From Oceanobacillus_B kapialis (GTDB taxonomy: Bacteria; Bacillota; Bacilli; Bacillales; Amphibacillaceae): DNA of 64,000 bases. The notes under the pieces were generated by a model that made no database searches, was not told where the DNA came from, and worked only from the letters and a program-made list of their open reading frames with translations. This document shows, in pieces, positions 1 through 6,750 of the stretch (the stretch's first letter is position 1; every line of letters starts with the position of its first letter). A program made the position numbers and the translations under genes. The stretch lies in the NCBI RefSeq assembly GCF_042685265.1, contig NZ_JBHUMX010000013.1. The stretch is one strand, 5' to 3'.

Positions 1-405
1 CCCGTGCATGTACAAGGGCAGTGCTTCTTACAAGGGGAACAAGTAATTGTTTCATTTAATATTAGCGGAAAGATGATTTTACCATGTGCACGTACACTAG
101 TGGATGTCGATTATCCTTTTGAAATCAAAGTGGATGAGGTGTTCACCACATCCTCTTATTATGATGAAGAGGAAGAAATTCATCCAATTGACGGGGAGGT
201 ACTTGACTTAACTCCCTATATAAAGGAGAATATTCTTTTAGAGGTTCCTTTTCGGGTTTTTGCTGAGGATACAAGTGGACAGGACGCTGCCCCTTCTAAA
301 GGTGCAGGTTGGGAGCTTGTTTCTGAAAAACCGGCAGAAAAGACAATCGATCCACGTTTTAAAAAACTAGAATCATTATTTGAAGATAAAAAGGAAGACA
401 AGTAA
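1..405 (+). CDS. YceD family (DUF177) protein, 5' end missing
   Basis: The reading frame is open from the first base, so the true start lies before the window; only the last 134 or so codons are present. The protein is acidic toward its end and carries the conserved stretch around MILPCARTLVDVDYPFE typical of YceD/DUF177 proteins. The family is almost always encoded just before rpmF, as here (49 bases apart), and is linked to 23S rRNA processing or ribosome assembly in other organisms. B. subtilis calls the equivalent gene ylbN. The molecular role is not settled. Confidence 0.88.
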   Translation, partial: PVHVQGQCFLQGEQVIVSFNISGKMILPCARTLVDVDYPFEIKVDEVFTTSSYYDEEEEIHPIDGEVLDLTPYIKENILLEVPFRVFAEDTSGQDAAPSKGAGWELVSEKPAEKTIDPRFKKLESLFEDKKEDK

Positions 406-453
406 AGATTATTGTTTCTATGTTGTTTTCTTTTTGTGAAGGAGGTGTAAGTC

Positions 454-627
454 ATGGCAGTACCTAAAAGAAGAACGTCTAAAAAAGTGAAAAACCAACG
501 TCGTACTCATAAAAAATTACACGTACCTGGCATGGTAGAATGTTCAAATTGTGGAGAGTTAACAAAACCTCACCATGTTTGTAAAGCATGCGGGCAATAT
601 GATGGGAAAGAAGTTGTAAGCAACTAA
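454..627 (+). CDS. rpmF: 50S ribosomal protein L32
   Basis: This is a 57-residue basic protein starting MAVPKRRTSKKVKNQRRTHK, the family's signature N-terminus, with an ATG preceded by a strong GGAGGTG at 441-447. Four cysteines in two CxxC pairs (CSNCGE and CKACGQ) form the zinc ribbon, so this is the zinc-binding C+ form of L32. It is a component of the large ribosomal subunit. It is cotranscribed with the upstream YceD gene in most bacteria and is followed at once by a terminator hairpin. Confidence 0.97.
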   Translation: MAVPKRRTSKKVKNQRRTHKKLHVPGMVECSNCGELTKPHHVCKACGQYDGKEVVSN

Positions 628-646
628 TCAAATAGTATGCGTAAAA

Positions 647-677
647 GCAGGTCACAATTCGTGTCCTGTTTTTTTAT
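647..677 (+). terminator. Rho-independent terminator after rpmF
   Basis: The arms CAGGTCAC and GTGTCCTG pair with one internal T-T mismatch around a short AATTC loop and are followed by seven T residues. It lies about 20 bases past the rpmF stop and ends the yceD-rpmF unit. Confidence 0.8.
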
Positions 678-730
678 TGCAGAAATTATAAAATGTGAGT
701 GTTGTGGATAATGAAATAACTGAAATTGCC

Positions 731-790
731 ACGTCCAGCTCCAGTTCTTTGCCTCTTCCTGTTAGACAATTGTCAAAGAAGCATAAGAGT
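731..790 (+). repeat. Possible degenerate Bacillus-type intergenic repeat
   Basis: The segment begins ACGTCCAGCTCCAG, which resembles the start of short GC-richer intergenic repeats common in Bacillus genomes. The words TTCTTTG at 745-751 and CAAAGAA at 774-780 form an inverted repeat whose loop contains the palindrome GACAATTGTC. No open reading frame covers it. The family assignment rests on memory of the motif only. Confidence 0.35.
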
Positions 791-801
791 GAATGTTTTA
801 C

Positions 802-975
802 CCCGCCTTTACTAGAGGTGAACTAGAATACAATCACACCCTTACTGGCATTAAGTCCCGGAAACAATTAAGCTTTCTAAAGTAGGGAATCAACTGCCAG
901 TACAGGTCCGATTCATTTAACTAGCATTTGGTAAGCGAGAGAGGGGAATCCCGCTAAATGAAGTTTCCCTTTATT
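802..975 (+). repeat. Interspersed ~160-bp repeat, copy 1
   Basis: This copy shares with the others in the window the opening CCCGCCTT, ACTGGCA, then CAACTGCCAGTACAGGTCCG, ATTCATTTAACTAGCATTTGG, and the closing AAATGAAGTTTCCCTTTAT. It is slightly longer than the full copies at 52892 and 59101 because of an insertion near its left end (about 809-840). The words ACTGGCA and TGCCAGT are inverted and could pair, and CATTT...AAATG forms a second hairpin near the right end. It lies in the rpmF-gerR gap, which otherwise holds no gene. Confidence 0.8.
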
Positions 976-1080
976 TACGCAACTATTGAATTAGTAAATA
1001 AGATTGATACTTACCTGAATAAAAAATTTAAAAAAATGAGATGAAAAGATAATATCGTATTCTATCACCCCTATTTTTTG

Positions 1081-1088
1081 CATACATT
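1081..1088 (+). promoter_or_regulatory. Possible sigma-E -10 element before gerR
   Basis: The octamer CATACATT is a full match to the sigma-E -10 consensus CATACAnT and sits 28 bases before the regulator's ATG. No convincing -35 element was found at the expected distance, so this is only suggestive. In B. subtilis gerR (ylbO) is a sigma-E gene, which fits. Confidence 0.35.
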
Positions 1089-1115
1089 GATAGCAAACGA
1101 ATAAGGAGGGATGGT

Positions 1116-1604
1116 ATGAATGCGACAAGGCAAGATGCATGGACGCAGGATGAAGATATTATTTTAGCTGAAACAGTACTTCAACATATAAGGGAAGGAA
1201 AAACACAGCTTGAAGCTTTCAAGGAAGTTGCCAAACAACTCTCTCGAACCTCAGCAGCTTGTGGCTTTAGATGGAATGCCACCATACGAAAGCATTACCA
1301 GGATGCTATTCAATATGCTAAGGAAGAAAGGAAGCAAGGGGATAAAAAGCAATCTACACCCGTGTTATCTGGAAATGTAAATACTGAAAGAGATACAATC
1401 GAAACAGCCATTTCTTTACTAGAAAAGATGAGAACTGGGTTTATGGAGGAGATCCCGAGTAATAAACTTGAACAGGAAAAGCAGATTGAGCGCTTAAAGC
1501 AAGAAAATGACCAGTTACGCCAGCAATTACAAAGATATGATAACGCGTGGAAGGAAATGGGGAAACTGTGGGGTTGGGTTAAAACAGGCTCAACAAATTC
1601 CTAG
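1116..1604 (+). CDS. gerR: RsfA-family sporulation transcription regulator (GerR/YlbO position)
   Basis: The 162-residue protein opens with a Myb/SANT-like segment (WTQDEDIILAETVLQHI, about residues 9-25, through the CGFRWN motif near residue 50) and ends in a predicted coiled coil (about 115-150, rich in E, K, Q and L). This layout is that of RsfA/GerR regulators, which adjust sigma-F- or sigma-E-dependent genes in sporulation. The two paralogs look alike; the position between rpmF and an acetyltransferase gene is that of gerR (ylbO) in B. subtilis, so that name is preferred. The ATG has a strong AAGGAGGG at 1103-1110. Confidence 0.8.
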   Translation: MNATRQDAWTQDEDIILAETVLQHIREGKTQLEAFKEVAKQLSRTSAACGFRWNATIRKHYQDAIQYAKEERKQGDKKQSTPVLSGNVNTERDTIETAISLLEKMRTGFMEEIPSNKLEQEKQIERLKQENDQLRQQLQRYDNAWKEMGKLWGWVKTGSTNS

Positions 1605-1677
1605 ATGTTGGGCATAACTATGTTAATGAAGGTGTAAAAGAGACGAATAACCAAAGCAATTATACATTACCCAAAAT

Positions 1678-1712
1678 AAAGACATGAATGCTAATCTCAT
1701 TCATGTCTTTTC
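1678..1712. terminator. Bidirectional terminator between convergent gerR and ylbP genes
   Basis: A perfect 13-bp stem, AAAGACATGAATG with CATTCATGTCTTT, encloses a 7-base loop. It is flanked by A-rich sequence on the left and TTTT on the right, so it can stop transcription from both the + strand regulator and the - strand acetyltransferase. Confidence 0.88.
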
Positions 1713-1731
1713 GACCTTCTAGAAAGCCCGT

Positions 1732-2241
1732 TTAATTTGTTTCCTTTTCCTGTACTCCTTCAGGCATCCAAATAAGTGGATTCTCTCCTAGGTCTCTCTC
1801 CATTTCGTAATGCGCTTTTTGAAAGCCCATTTTTTCCCAAAATGCGTGGGAGTTAATTCTAGGATTTGTCTTAATTGGCAGGTTATAGCTTTTCGCAAAG
1901 TCAACCAATGCTTTCCCATACCCTTTTCCTTGATAATTTGGCAATACTTCAAGCTTCCATAATGTTAAATAGTCCTGCGGTGGTTCAAAGTAAGCATCAT
2001 ATTTTTCCTTCACTCTATATAGGCTCATTCTTGCAACAAGATTATCTCCAATGTAAATGCCATAAAATGGGGAATCAATATAATTTTCAACCATCTTGTT
2101 TTCCAAATCTTCCAGCATAGAAAGCTCTTGATTTCCGTATTCTTTAAAATACTTAAATTTCTCAAGCGTTTTATAATTGATTGATAGATTCTCTACCTTT
2201 TGTGCCATGGAAAGCATCTCCTTCGTGTCGTATTCTTTCAT
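1732..2241 (-). CDS. GNAT family N-acetyltransferase (YlbP-like)
   Basis: The 169-residue protein contains the acetyl-CoA binding motif A QGKGYG at residues 104-109, preceded by the beta strand LWKLEVLPNY, and a late FWEKMGF segment typical of GNAT folds. It most likely transfers an acetyl group to an amine, but the substrate cannot be told from sequence. The position, convergent with the GerR-type gene and near bshC, matches ylbP of B. subtilis. Its neighbour across the gap, bshC, makes bacillithiol, but no direct link is shown. Confidence 0.85.
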   Translation of the reverse strand: MKEYDTKEMLSMAQKVENLSINYKTLEKFKYFKEYGNQELSMLEDLENKMVENYIDSPFYGIYIGDNLVARMSLYRVKEKYDAYFEPPQDYLTLWKLEVLPNYQGKGYGKALVDFAKSYNLPIKTNPRINSHAFWEKMGFQKAHYEMERDLGENPLIWMPEGVQEKETN

Positions 2242-2449
2242 GGTATCCCCACATTTAATCCCTCATTAACATCTCATGTTCTGAAAATACATAAATGAAA
2301 TCGCTTTCTGAAATCCTTGCATCACTTTAAAACAGGACACTTATATATGCAAGGCATCTTAGGATGTGAGGATCCAACATAATACTATTATAAAAAAATT
2401 CTGATGGAATTGAAAGAAATAAATAATTTCTCTTTTCAGTTTTAATTTT

Positions 2450-2500
2450 TTTCCGCCTTAACTGGCAGGAAGACCCTCACCAAATGAAGTTTCCCTTTAT
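2450..2500 (+). repeat. Interspersed repeat, copy 2 (internally deleted)
   Basis: Only the two ends of the repeat are present: CCGCCTTAACTGGCAG on the left is joined almost directly to ACCCTCACCAAATGAAGTTT and CCCTTTAT on the right. About 110 bases of the middle seen in the full copies are missing. It lies in the 387-base gap between the acetyltransferase and DUF3397 genes, whose only other recognisable content is the putative promoter near 2573. Confidence 0.7.
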
Positions 2501-2572
2501 CATTACAGATTTTCAACTTCTTAATGATAAATAATAAAGTGTGTGACAACTAAACTGTTCAGGAATGCATTT

Positions 2573-2581
2573 TGCTATAAT
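2573..2581 (+). promoter_or_regulatory. Putative extended -10 promoter for DUF3397-bshC
   Basis: TGCTATAAT at 2573-2581 combines a perfect TATAAT with the upstream TG of an extended -10. No good -35 was recognised. It is 48 bases before the DUF3397 start. Confidence 0.45.
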
Positions 2582-2628
2582 ATAAGATAGAATAACGAAC
2601 ATAAGAGGAGAAGGGGATATCTAGACTA

Positions 2629-3000
2629 ATGGCGCATATCGTAAGTGTATTAATTGTAGCACCGTTTCTTGTAACAGGCTTGATATATTTTATTGCACGA
2701 AAGCTTTATAGACATAACAGAAAGGCATTCCATACAGCTGTGAATATAAGTACACCATTTTATATGATTGCTGTAGTTATATTATTATCACAGCTATTTC
2801 ATGTAGAAGTGACAGGCTATTTATTTATATTGTTATTGGTAATGATGATGGTGATTATCTTTTTCCAATGGAAATATAATACCGAAATTTTGTTTAGGAA
2901 AGCTTTCAAACTGTTATGGCGGATTTGCTTTTTGTTGTTTGTATTTCTTTATTTCGTGTTAATAGTATATGGAATTGTTTATCGAATTTTTTTCTATTAA
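2629..3000 (+). CDS. DUF3397 family integral membrane protein
   Basis: The 123-residue protein consists almost entirely of four hydrophobic segments (about 3-22, 38-58, 63-82 and 95-120) with short basic links such as RKLYRHNRK after the first. The family is found in Bacillaceae directly ahead of bshC, as here. No catalytic residues are evident and the function is unknown. The SD-like AAGAGGAGAAGGGG lies 12 or more bases before the ATG, a slightly long spacing, so the start is only fairly sure. Confidence 0.75.
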   Translation: MAHIVSVLIVAPFLVTGLIYFIARKLYRHNRKAFHTAVNISTPFYMIAVVILLSQLFHVEVTGYLFILLLVMMMVIIFFQWKYNTEILFRKAFKLLWRICFLLFVFLYFVLIVYGIVYRIFFY

Positions 3001-3087
3001 TCTTGTTCAAAACAGATTACATGAATTTTTAAGCGGAGTTATGTAAAATACATAGTGGACATTTCGAATAAAAGGAGCACGGGGTCT

Positions 3088-4707
3088 ATGCATGTTGAAA
3101 CACTACAGATACATAAAGAAAGTAAATTACTAAAGGATTACCGTAATAATGCCCCGAGTATTATGAAATTTTTTGATTATCATCCATATAATGATTTTCA
3201 TCCACGTGTAGAAGAACTTATGGACCGGTCATACGACAGGGGAGAACTTTCTGATTTATTACATGAGATGAATCGTAAATGGAGTGCGCCAGCATCTTCT
3301 TTAGCAAATATAGATAGGCTCAAGCAACAAGACAGTGTTGTTGTAGTCGGCGGACAGCAAGCAGGCATTCTTACTGGTCCGATGTTTACGATAAATAAAA
3401 TGATCTCTATCATTCAGCTTGCAAAGCAACAGGAAAAAGAGTTAAACATTCCAGTAATCCCTGTTTTTTGGATGGCGGGAGAAGATCATGATTTTGCTGA
3501 AATTAACCATATCTTTGTTCCTGACTCATCAAAAATGAAGAAGTTTAAACTGTTTCAGCAAGTGGCTGGTAAACAGTCTGTATCTGAAATTGGACTAGAC
3601 AAAGAGAGCACAGAAGAATGGGTTAATCAATTATTTGAACAACTTGAGGAAACAACTCATACAAAAGGTCTTTATCAATCAATTCTTTCCAGCCTTGAAC
3701 AAGCAAATTCCTACACGGACTTTTTTGCGAACCTTGTATACAGATTGTTTCCAGAAGAAGGGCTTGTCCTGATTGATTCTGCAGACAAAGAACTTAGACG
3801 GATGGAAGGGAAGCATTTTATTTCTTTAATTCAAAATCAAACAGAGATTAGTTCTGGAACTTATGATGCTGCCGAGAGATTAAAGAAATTGGGATATTCC
3901 AATTCATTGGATCTAGAGGAAAATGACGGGCACCTTTTCTATCATAAAAATGGGGAACGCATCCTTCTAGTGAGAGATGAGGAAGGAATGTGGGCTGGTA
4001 AGCAAAATGAAATCCGCTTTACATCCGAAGAATTACAACAGATTGCTAACAACCATCCAGAAAACCTTAGTAATAATGTGGTAACGCGTCCCATTATGCA
4101 AGAATTGCTATTTCCGACACTTGCTTTCATTGGGGGACCTGGTGAAGTGGGATATTGGGCTGTGCTTAAGCCCGCATTTAAAGCATTGCAATTAAAGATG
4201 CCACCGGTTTTACCACGTCTATCCTTTACATTTGTGGAACGTCATGTGGAAAAAGCGTTGACTAAATACGGAATTAAATTAGAAACAGCCGTAAGTGAAG
4301 GGGTGGAAAATCACAAGCAAATTTGGTTGAAACAAAAACAGGATCCACCAATTCATGAATTAAGTGAAGAAATAAAACGTAAGGTAACGGAGGCTCATCA
4401 GCCGTTACGAGAGGCAGCAAAAGGAGTCCGAGCGGATTTGGGGGACTTAGCGATGAAAAACCTCTCTTATTTACAAGATACTATTCAATTTTTGGAAAAG
4501 CGTATTATTAAATCATTAGAGGAAAACTATGCAAGAGAGTTAGCAGAGTTTGATCTCATCACAATGTCACTCAGACCAGAGGACGGTTTCCAGGAAAGAA
4601 TGTGGAATCCGATATTCTGGATTAATCGTTATGGAGTTGGTTTTATTACGGACCTAACAAACAAAAGTTTATCTATAGAAGAAAAACATTTTGGTGTATG
4701 GATTTAA
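3088..4707 (+). CDS. bshC: Bacillithiol biosynthesis cysteine-adding enzyme
   Basis: The 539-residue protein matches the usual length of BshC. It adds cysteine to glucosaminyl-malate, the last step in making bacillithiol, the main low-molecular-weight thiol of these bacteria. Recognisable segments include VVVGGQQAGILTGPM with the nucleotide-binding-like GGQQAG, FWMAGEDHDFAEINH with the HDFAE core, and IGGPGEVGYW later on. The start is set at ATG 3088, which has AAAGGAGC at 3071-3078; a longer frame from GTG 3055 has no SD. A terminator follows. Confidence 0.93.
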   Translation: MHVETLQIHKESKLLKDYRNNAPSIMKFFDYHPYNDFHPRVEELMDRSYDRGELSDLLHEMNRKWSAPASSLANIDRLKQQDSVVVVGGQQAGILTGPMFTINKMISIIQLAKQQEKELNIPVIPVFWMAGEDHDFAEINHIFVPDSSKMKKFKLFQQVAGKQSVSEIGLDKESTEEWVNQLFEQLEETTHTKGLYQSILSSLEQANSYTDFFANLVYRLFPEEGLVLIDSADKELRRMEGKHFISLIQNQTEISSGTYDAAERLKKLGYSNSLDLEENDGHLFYHKNGERILLVRDEEGMWAGKQNEIRFTSEELQQIANNHPENLSNNVVTRPIMQELLFPTLAFIGGPGEVGYWAVLKPAFKALQLKMPPVLPRLSFTFVERHVEKALTKYGIKLETAVSEGVENHKQIWLKQKQDPPIHELSEEIKRKVTEAHQPLREAAKGVRADLGDLAMKNLSYLQDTIQFLEKRIIKSLEENYARELAEFDLITMSLRPEDGFQERMWNPIFWINRYGVGFITDLTNKSLSIEEKHFGVWI

Positions 4708-4750
4708 TAATAGCCTCCACCATTCCCCACCACAATCTGATACAACATAA

Positions 4751-4786
4751 AAAAGCTGTCCAGCGCTGCTGTGACAGCTTTTTTTG
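4751..4786 (+). terminator. Rho-independent terminator after bshC
   Basis: AAAGCTGTC at 4752-4760 pairs with GACAGCTTT at 4773-4781 and is followed by a T run. It separates bshC from the division cluster. Confidence 0.9.
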
Positions 4787-4847
4787 TTTGTTTAATCTGT
4801 TCCTGAATATCTGTTTTACATAGAAAGTAAATAAATTATGGGAAACT

Positions 4848-4895
4848 AGTGGTGAATAGTGGGGGGATGTGGTAATATAAAAATAAGAAAGTGGG
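4848..4895 (+). promoter_or_regulatory. MraZ operator repeats before mraZ
   Basis: AGTGG occurs at 4848 and 4858, TGTGG at 4868, and AGTGG again at 4890, giving three boxes on a 10-base period and a fourth two helical turns on. MraZ proteins are known to bind direct TGGG/GTGG-type repeats with this spacing upstream of their own gene. The site lies within 60 bases of the mraZ start, as expected for autoregulation of the division cluster. Confidence 0.75.
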
Positions 4896-4904
4896 GCGAA
4901 CTAT

Positions 4905-5336
4905 ATGTTCATGGGCGAATTCCAGCATAACATTGATGCAAAAGGAAGAATTATCGTTCCTTCCAAGTTCCGTGATGAGCTTGGTGAGACATTTATTGTG
5001 ACGCGCGGATTAGACAAGTGTCTGTTTGCCTACCCCATGAATGAATGGAAATTACTTGAGGATAAATTAAAAAAACTCCCACTTACCAAAAAAGATGCCC
5101 GAGCTTTTACAAGGTTCTTCTTTTCAGGAGCGGTTGAATGTGAAGTGGACAAGCAGGGAAGAATAAATATTCCCCAGCCGCTTAGAGGATATGCAGCATT
5201 GGAAAAAGAGTGTGTGGTTATTGGTGTTTCAAACCGTATAGAGTTCTGGGCGAATGAAAACTGGGAAGATTATTTTAATGACTCTGAAGAATCTTTTGCA
5301 GAAATAGCTGAGAATTTAATGGACTTTGACATTTAA
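4905..5336 (+). CDS. mraZ: Transcriptional regulator MraZ
   Basis: The 143-residue protein has two AbrB-like swapped-hairpin halves, each with the family DxxxR motif: DAKGR at residues 11-15 and DKQGR at 82-86. MraZ forms a ring-shaped oligomer that binds repeats in front of its own operon and tunes division and wall gene expression. The repeats at 4848-4895 are the likely target. It is the first gene of the mra/dcw cluster. A second ATG two codons in (MGEF) is also possible as the start. Confidence 0.95.
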   Translation: MFMGEFQHNIDAKGRIIVPSKFRDELGETFIVTRGLDKCLFAYPMNEWKLLEDKLKKLPLTKKDARAFTRFFFSGAVECEVDKQGRINIPQPLRGYAALEKECVVIGVSNRIEFWANENWEDYFNDSEESFAEIAENLMDFDI

Positions 5337-5377
5337 TTTCCATAGGGTTTAGGAATTGATAAAAGTAGGTGGATAGT

Positions 5378-6355
5378 ATGTTCGAACATTATAGTGTTTT
5401 AAAGCAAGAAACAATAGAAGGTTTAGCAATAAAAGCTACTGGTACATATGTTGATTGTACAGTTGGTGGTGGAGGACACTCAGAAAGTATTGCATCAAAA
5501 CTTGAAGAAGGTGGTCGCTTAATCGCCTTTGATCAAGATAAGGATGCACTACAGGCTGCCAAGGAAAGACTTGCTGCCTATAAAGATCGTATTTTATTTA
5601 TTCATTCAAATTTTAGTGGGCTCGAACAAGCTTTACAGGATATTGGAATAAATGAAGTAGATGGTATCTTGTTTGATCTCGGCGTCTCTTCTCCGCAGTT
5701 GGACCGAGGCGAAAGGGGCTTCAGCTATCAGCATGATGCTCAGTTAGATATGAGAATGGACCAGAGTAGCGAATTGAATGCTTATAAAATTGTTAATGAA
5801 TGGCCATATCAGGACCTTGTCTCCATCTTTTTTAAATATGGGGAAGAGAAATTCTCTAAGCAAATTGCTCGTAAAATCGAGAAATATCGTGAGGAGAAGT
5901 CAATCGAAACAACACATGAACTAGTGGAAATTATTAAAGAAGGGATTCCAGCAGCAACCCGTCGTAAAGGGGGGCACCCTGCAAAGCGTGTTTTTCAAGC
6001 ATTGCGTATAGCAGTGAACGATGAATTGCAAGTTTTCAATGATGCGTTGCATCAAGCAGCTAGGATGACAGGTTTGAATGGGAGAATTGTGGTGATTACC
6101 TTTCATTCACTGGAAGACAGGTTATGTAAGCAAGCATTTAAGAAATGGAGTACGGCCAAACCAACACCAAAAAATCTGCCGATTGTACCTGAATCACATG
6201 AGGCCCCGTTTAAAGTAATCACACGAAAGCCTGTGATTGCCGGAGACGAAGAACTTGAGGCTAATCGCCGATCACGATCAGCAAAACTGCGAATTATAGA
6301 AAAAGTAAAAACATGGGATGAATCATTTAACTATGAGGAAGGGTGGAAAAAATAA
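5378..6355 (+). CDS. rsmH: 16S rRNA (cytosine1402-N4)-methyltransferase RsmH
   Basis: The 325-residue protein begins MFEHYSVLKQETIEGL and has the SAM-binding motif VDCTVGGGGHSE near residue 25, then FDQDKDAL and FDLGVSSPQLD, all hallmarks of RsmH (MraW). It methylates C1402 of 16S rRNA in the decoding centre. The start at ATG 5378 is chosen because AGTAGGTGG at 5364-5372 is a good SD; the earlier in-frame GTG at 5369 lies inside that SD. The stop overlaps the ftsL start by one base. Confidence 0.96.
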   Translation: MFEHYSVLKQETIEGLAIKATGTYVDCTVGGGGHSESIASKLEEGGRLIAFDQDKDALQAAKERLAAYKDRILFIHSNFSGLEQALQDIGINEVDGILFDLGVSSPQLDRGERGFSYQHDAQLDMRMDQSSELNAYKIVNEWPYQDLVSIFFKYGEEKFSKQIARKIEKYREEKSIETTHELVEIIKEGIPAATRRKGGHPAKRVFQALRIAVNDELQVFNDALHQAARMTGLNGRIVVITFHSLEDRLCKQAFKKWSTAKPTPKNLPIVPESHEAPFKVITRKPVIAGDEELEANRRSRSAKLRIIEKVKTWDESFNYEEGWKK

Positions 6356-6735
6356 TGAGCGCAAATCATGCACGTCAATGGCAACAGCCAAGGACTCAGC
6401 AAAGACCTGAAAAGCAGCAAAAGGTTTCAGTTAAAGTTCAGAAGCAAGGCTGGATTACAAAGGGAGAAAAAATCATTTATTCTGCTGTTGGGGCAATGCT
6501 AATTGCTACCGGCATATTTGTCGTTTCCTTCTCCTCCAGTACAGATACATTAAATCGTGATTTACAAAAACTAGAAAACACTGTACAAACACAGCAAATG
6601 ACGAATGAAGAATTAGTTTTTGAAGTGAAGGAACTAAGTAGGCCAGAACGTATTACACAAATTGCAGAAGAGAATGGCTTGAAAATTCAAAACGCACAGG
6701 TCAAACAGACACACGCCTTCAATGAATCTGAGTAG
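6355..6735 (+). CDS. ftsL: Cell division protein FtsL
   Basis: The 126-residue bitopic membrane protein has a basic cytoplasmic tail rich in Q and R, one membrane segment at about residues 40-60, and an extracellular coiled coil with leucine spacing (about 62-110). FtsL joins DivIB and DivIC in the septal complex that supports PBP2B. ATG 6355 shares its A with the rsmH stop, and GAGGAAGGG at 6335-6343 is the SD. Sequence conservation of FtsL is low, so identity rests on topology and position between rsmH and pbpB. Confidence 0.9.
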   Translation: MSANHARQWQQPRTQQRPEKQQKVSVKVQKQGWITKGEKIIYSAVGAMLIATGIFVVSFSSSTDTLNRDLQKLENTVQTQQMTNEELVFEVKELSRPERITQIAEENGLKIQNAQVKQTHAFNESE

Positions 6736-6750
6736 TTTGGGGAGAAAGCT

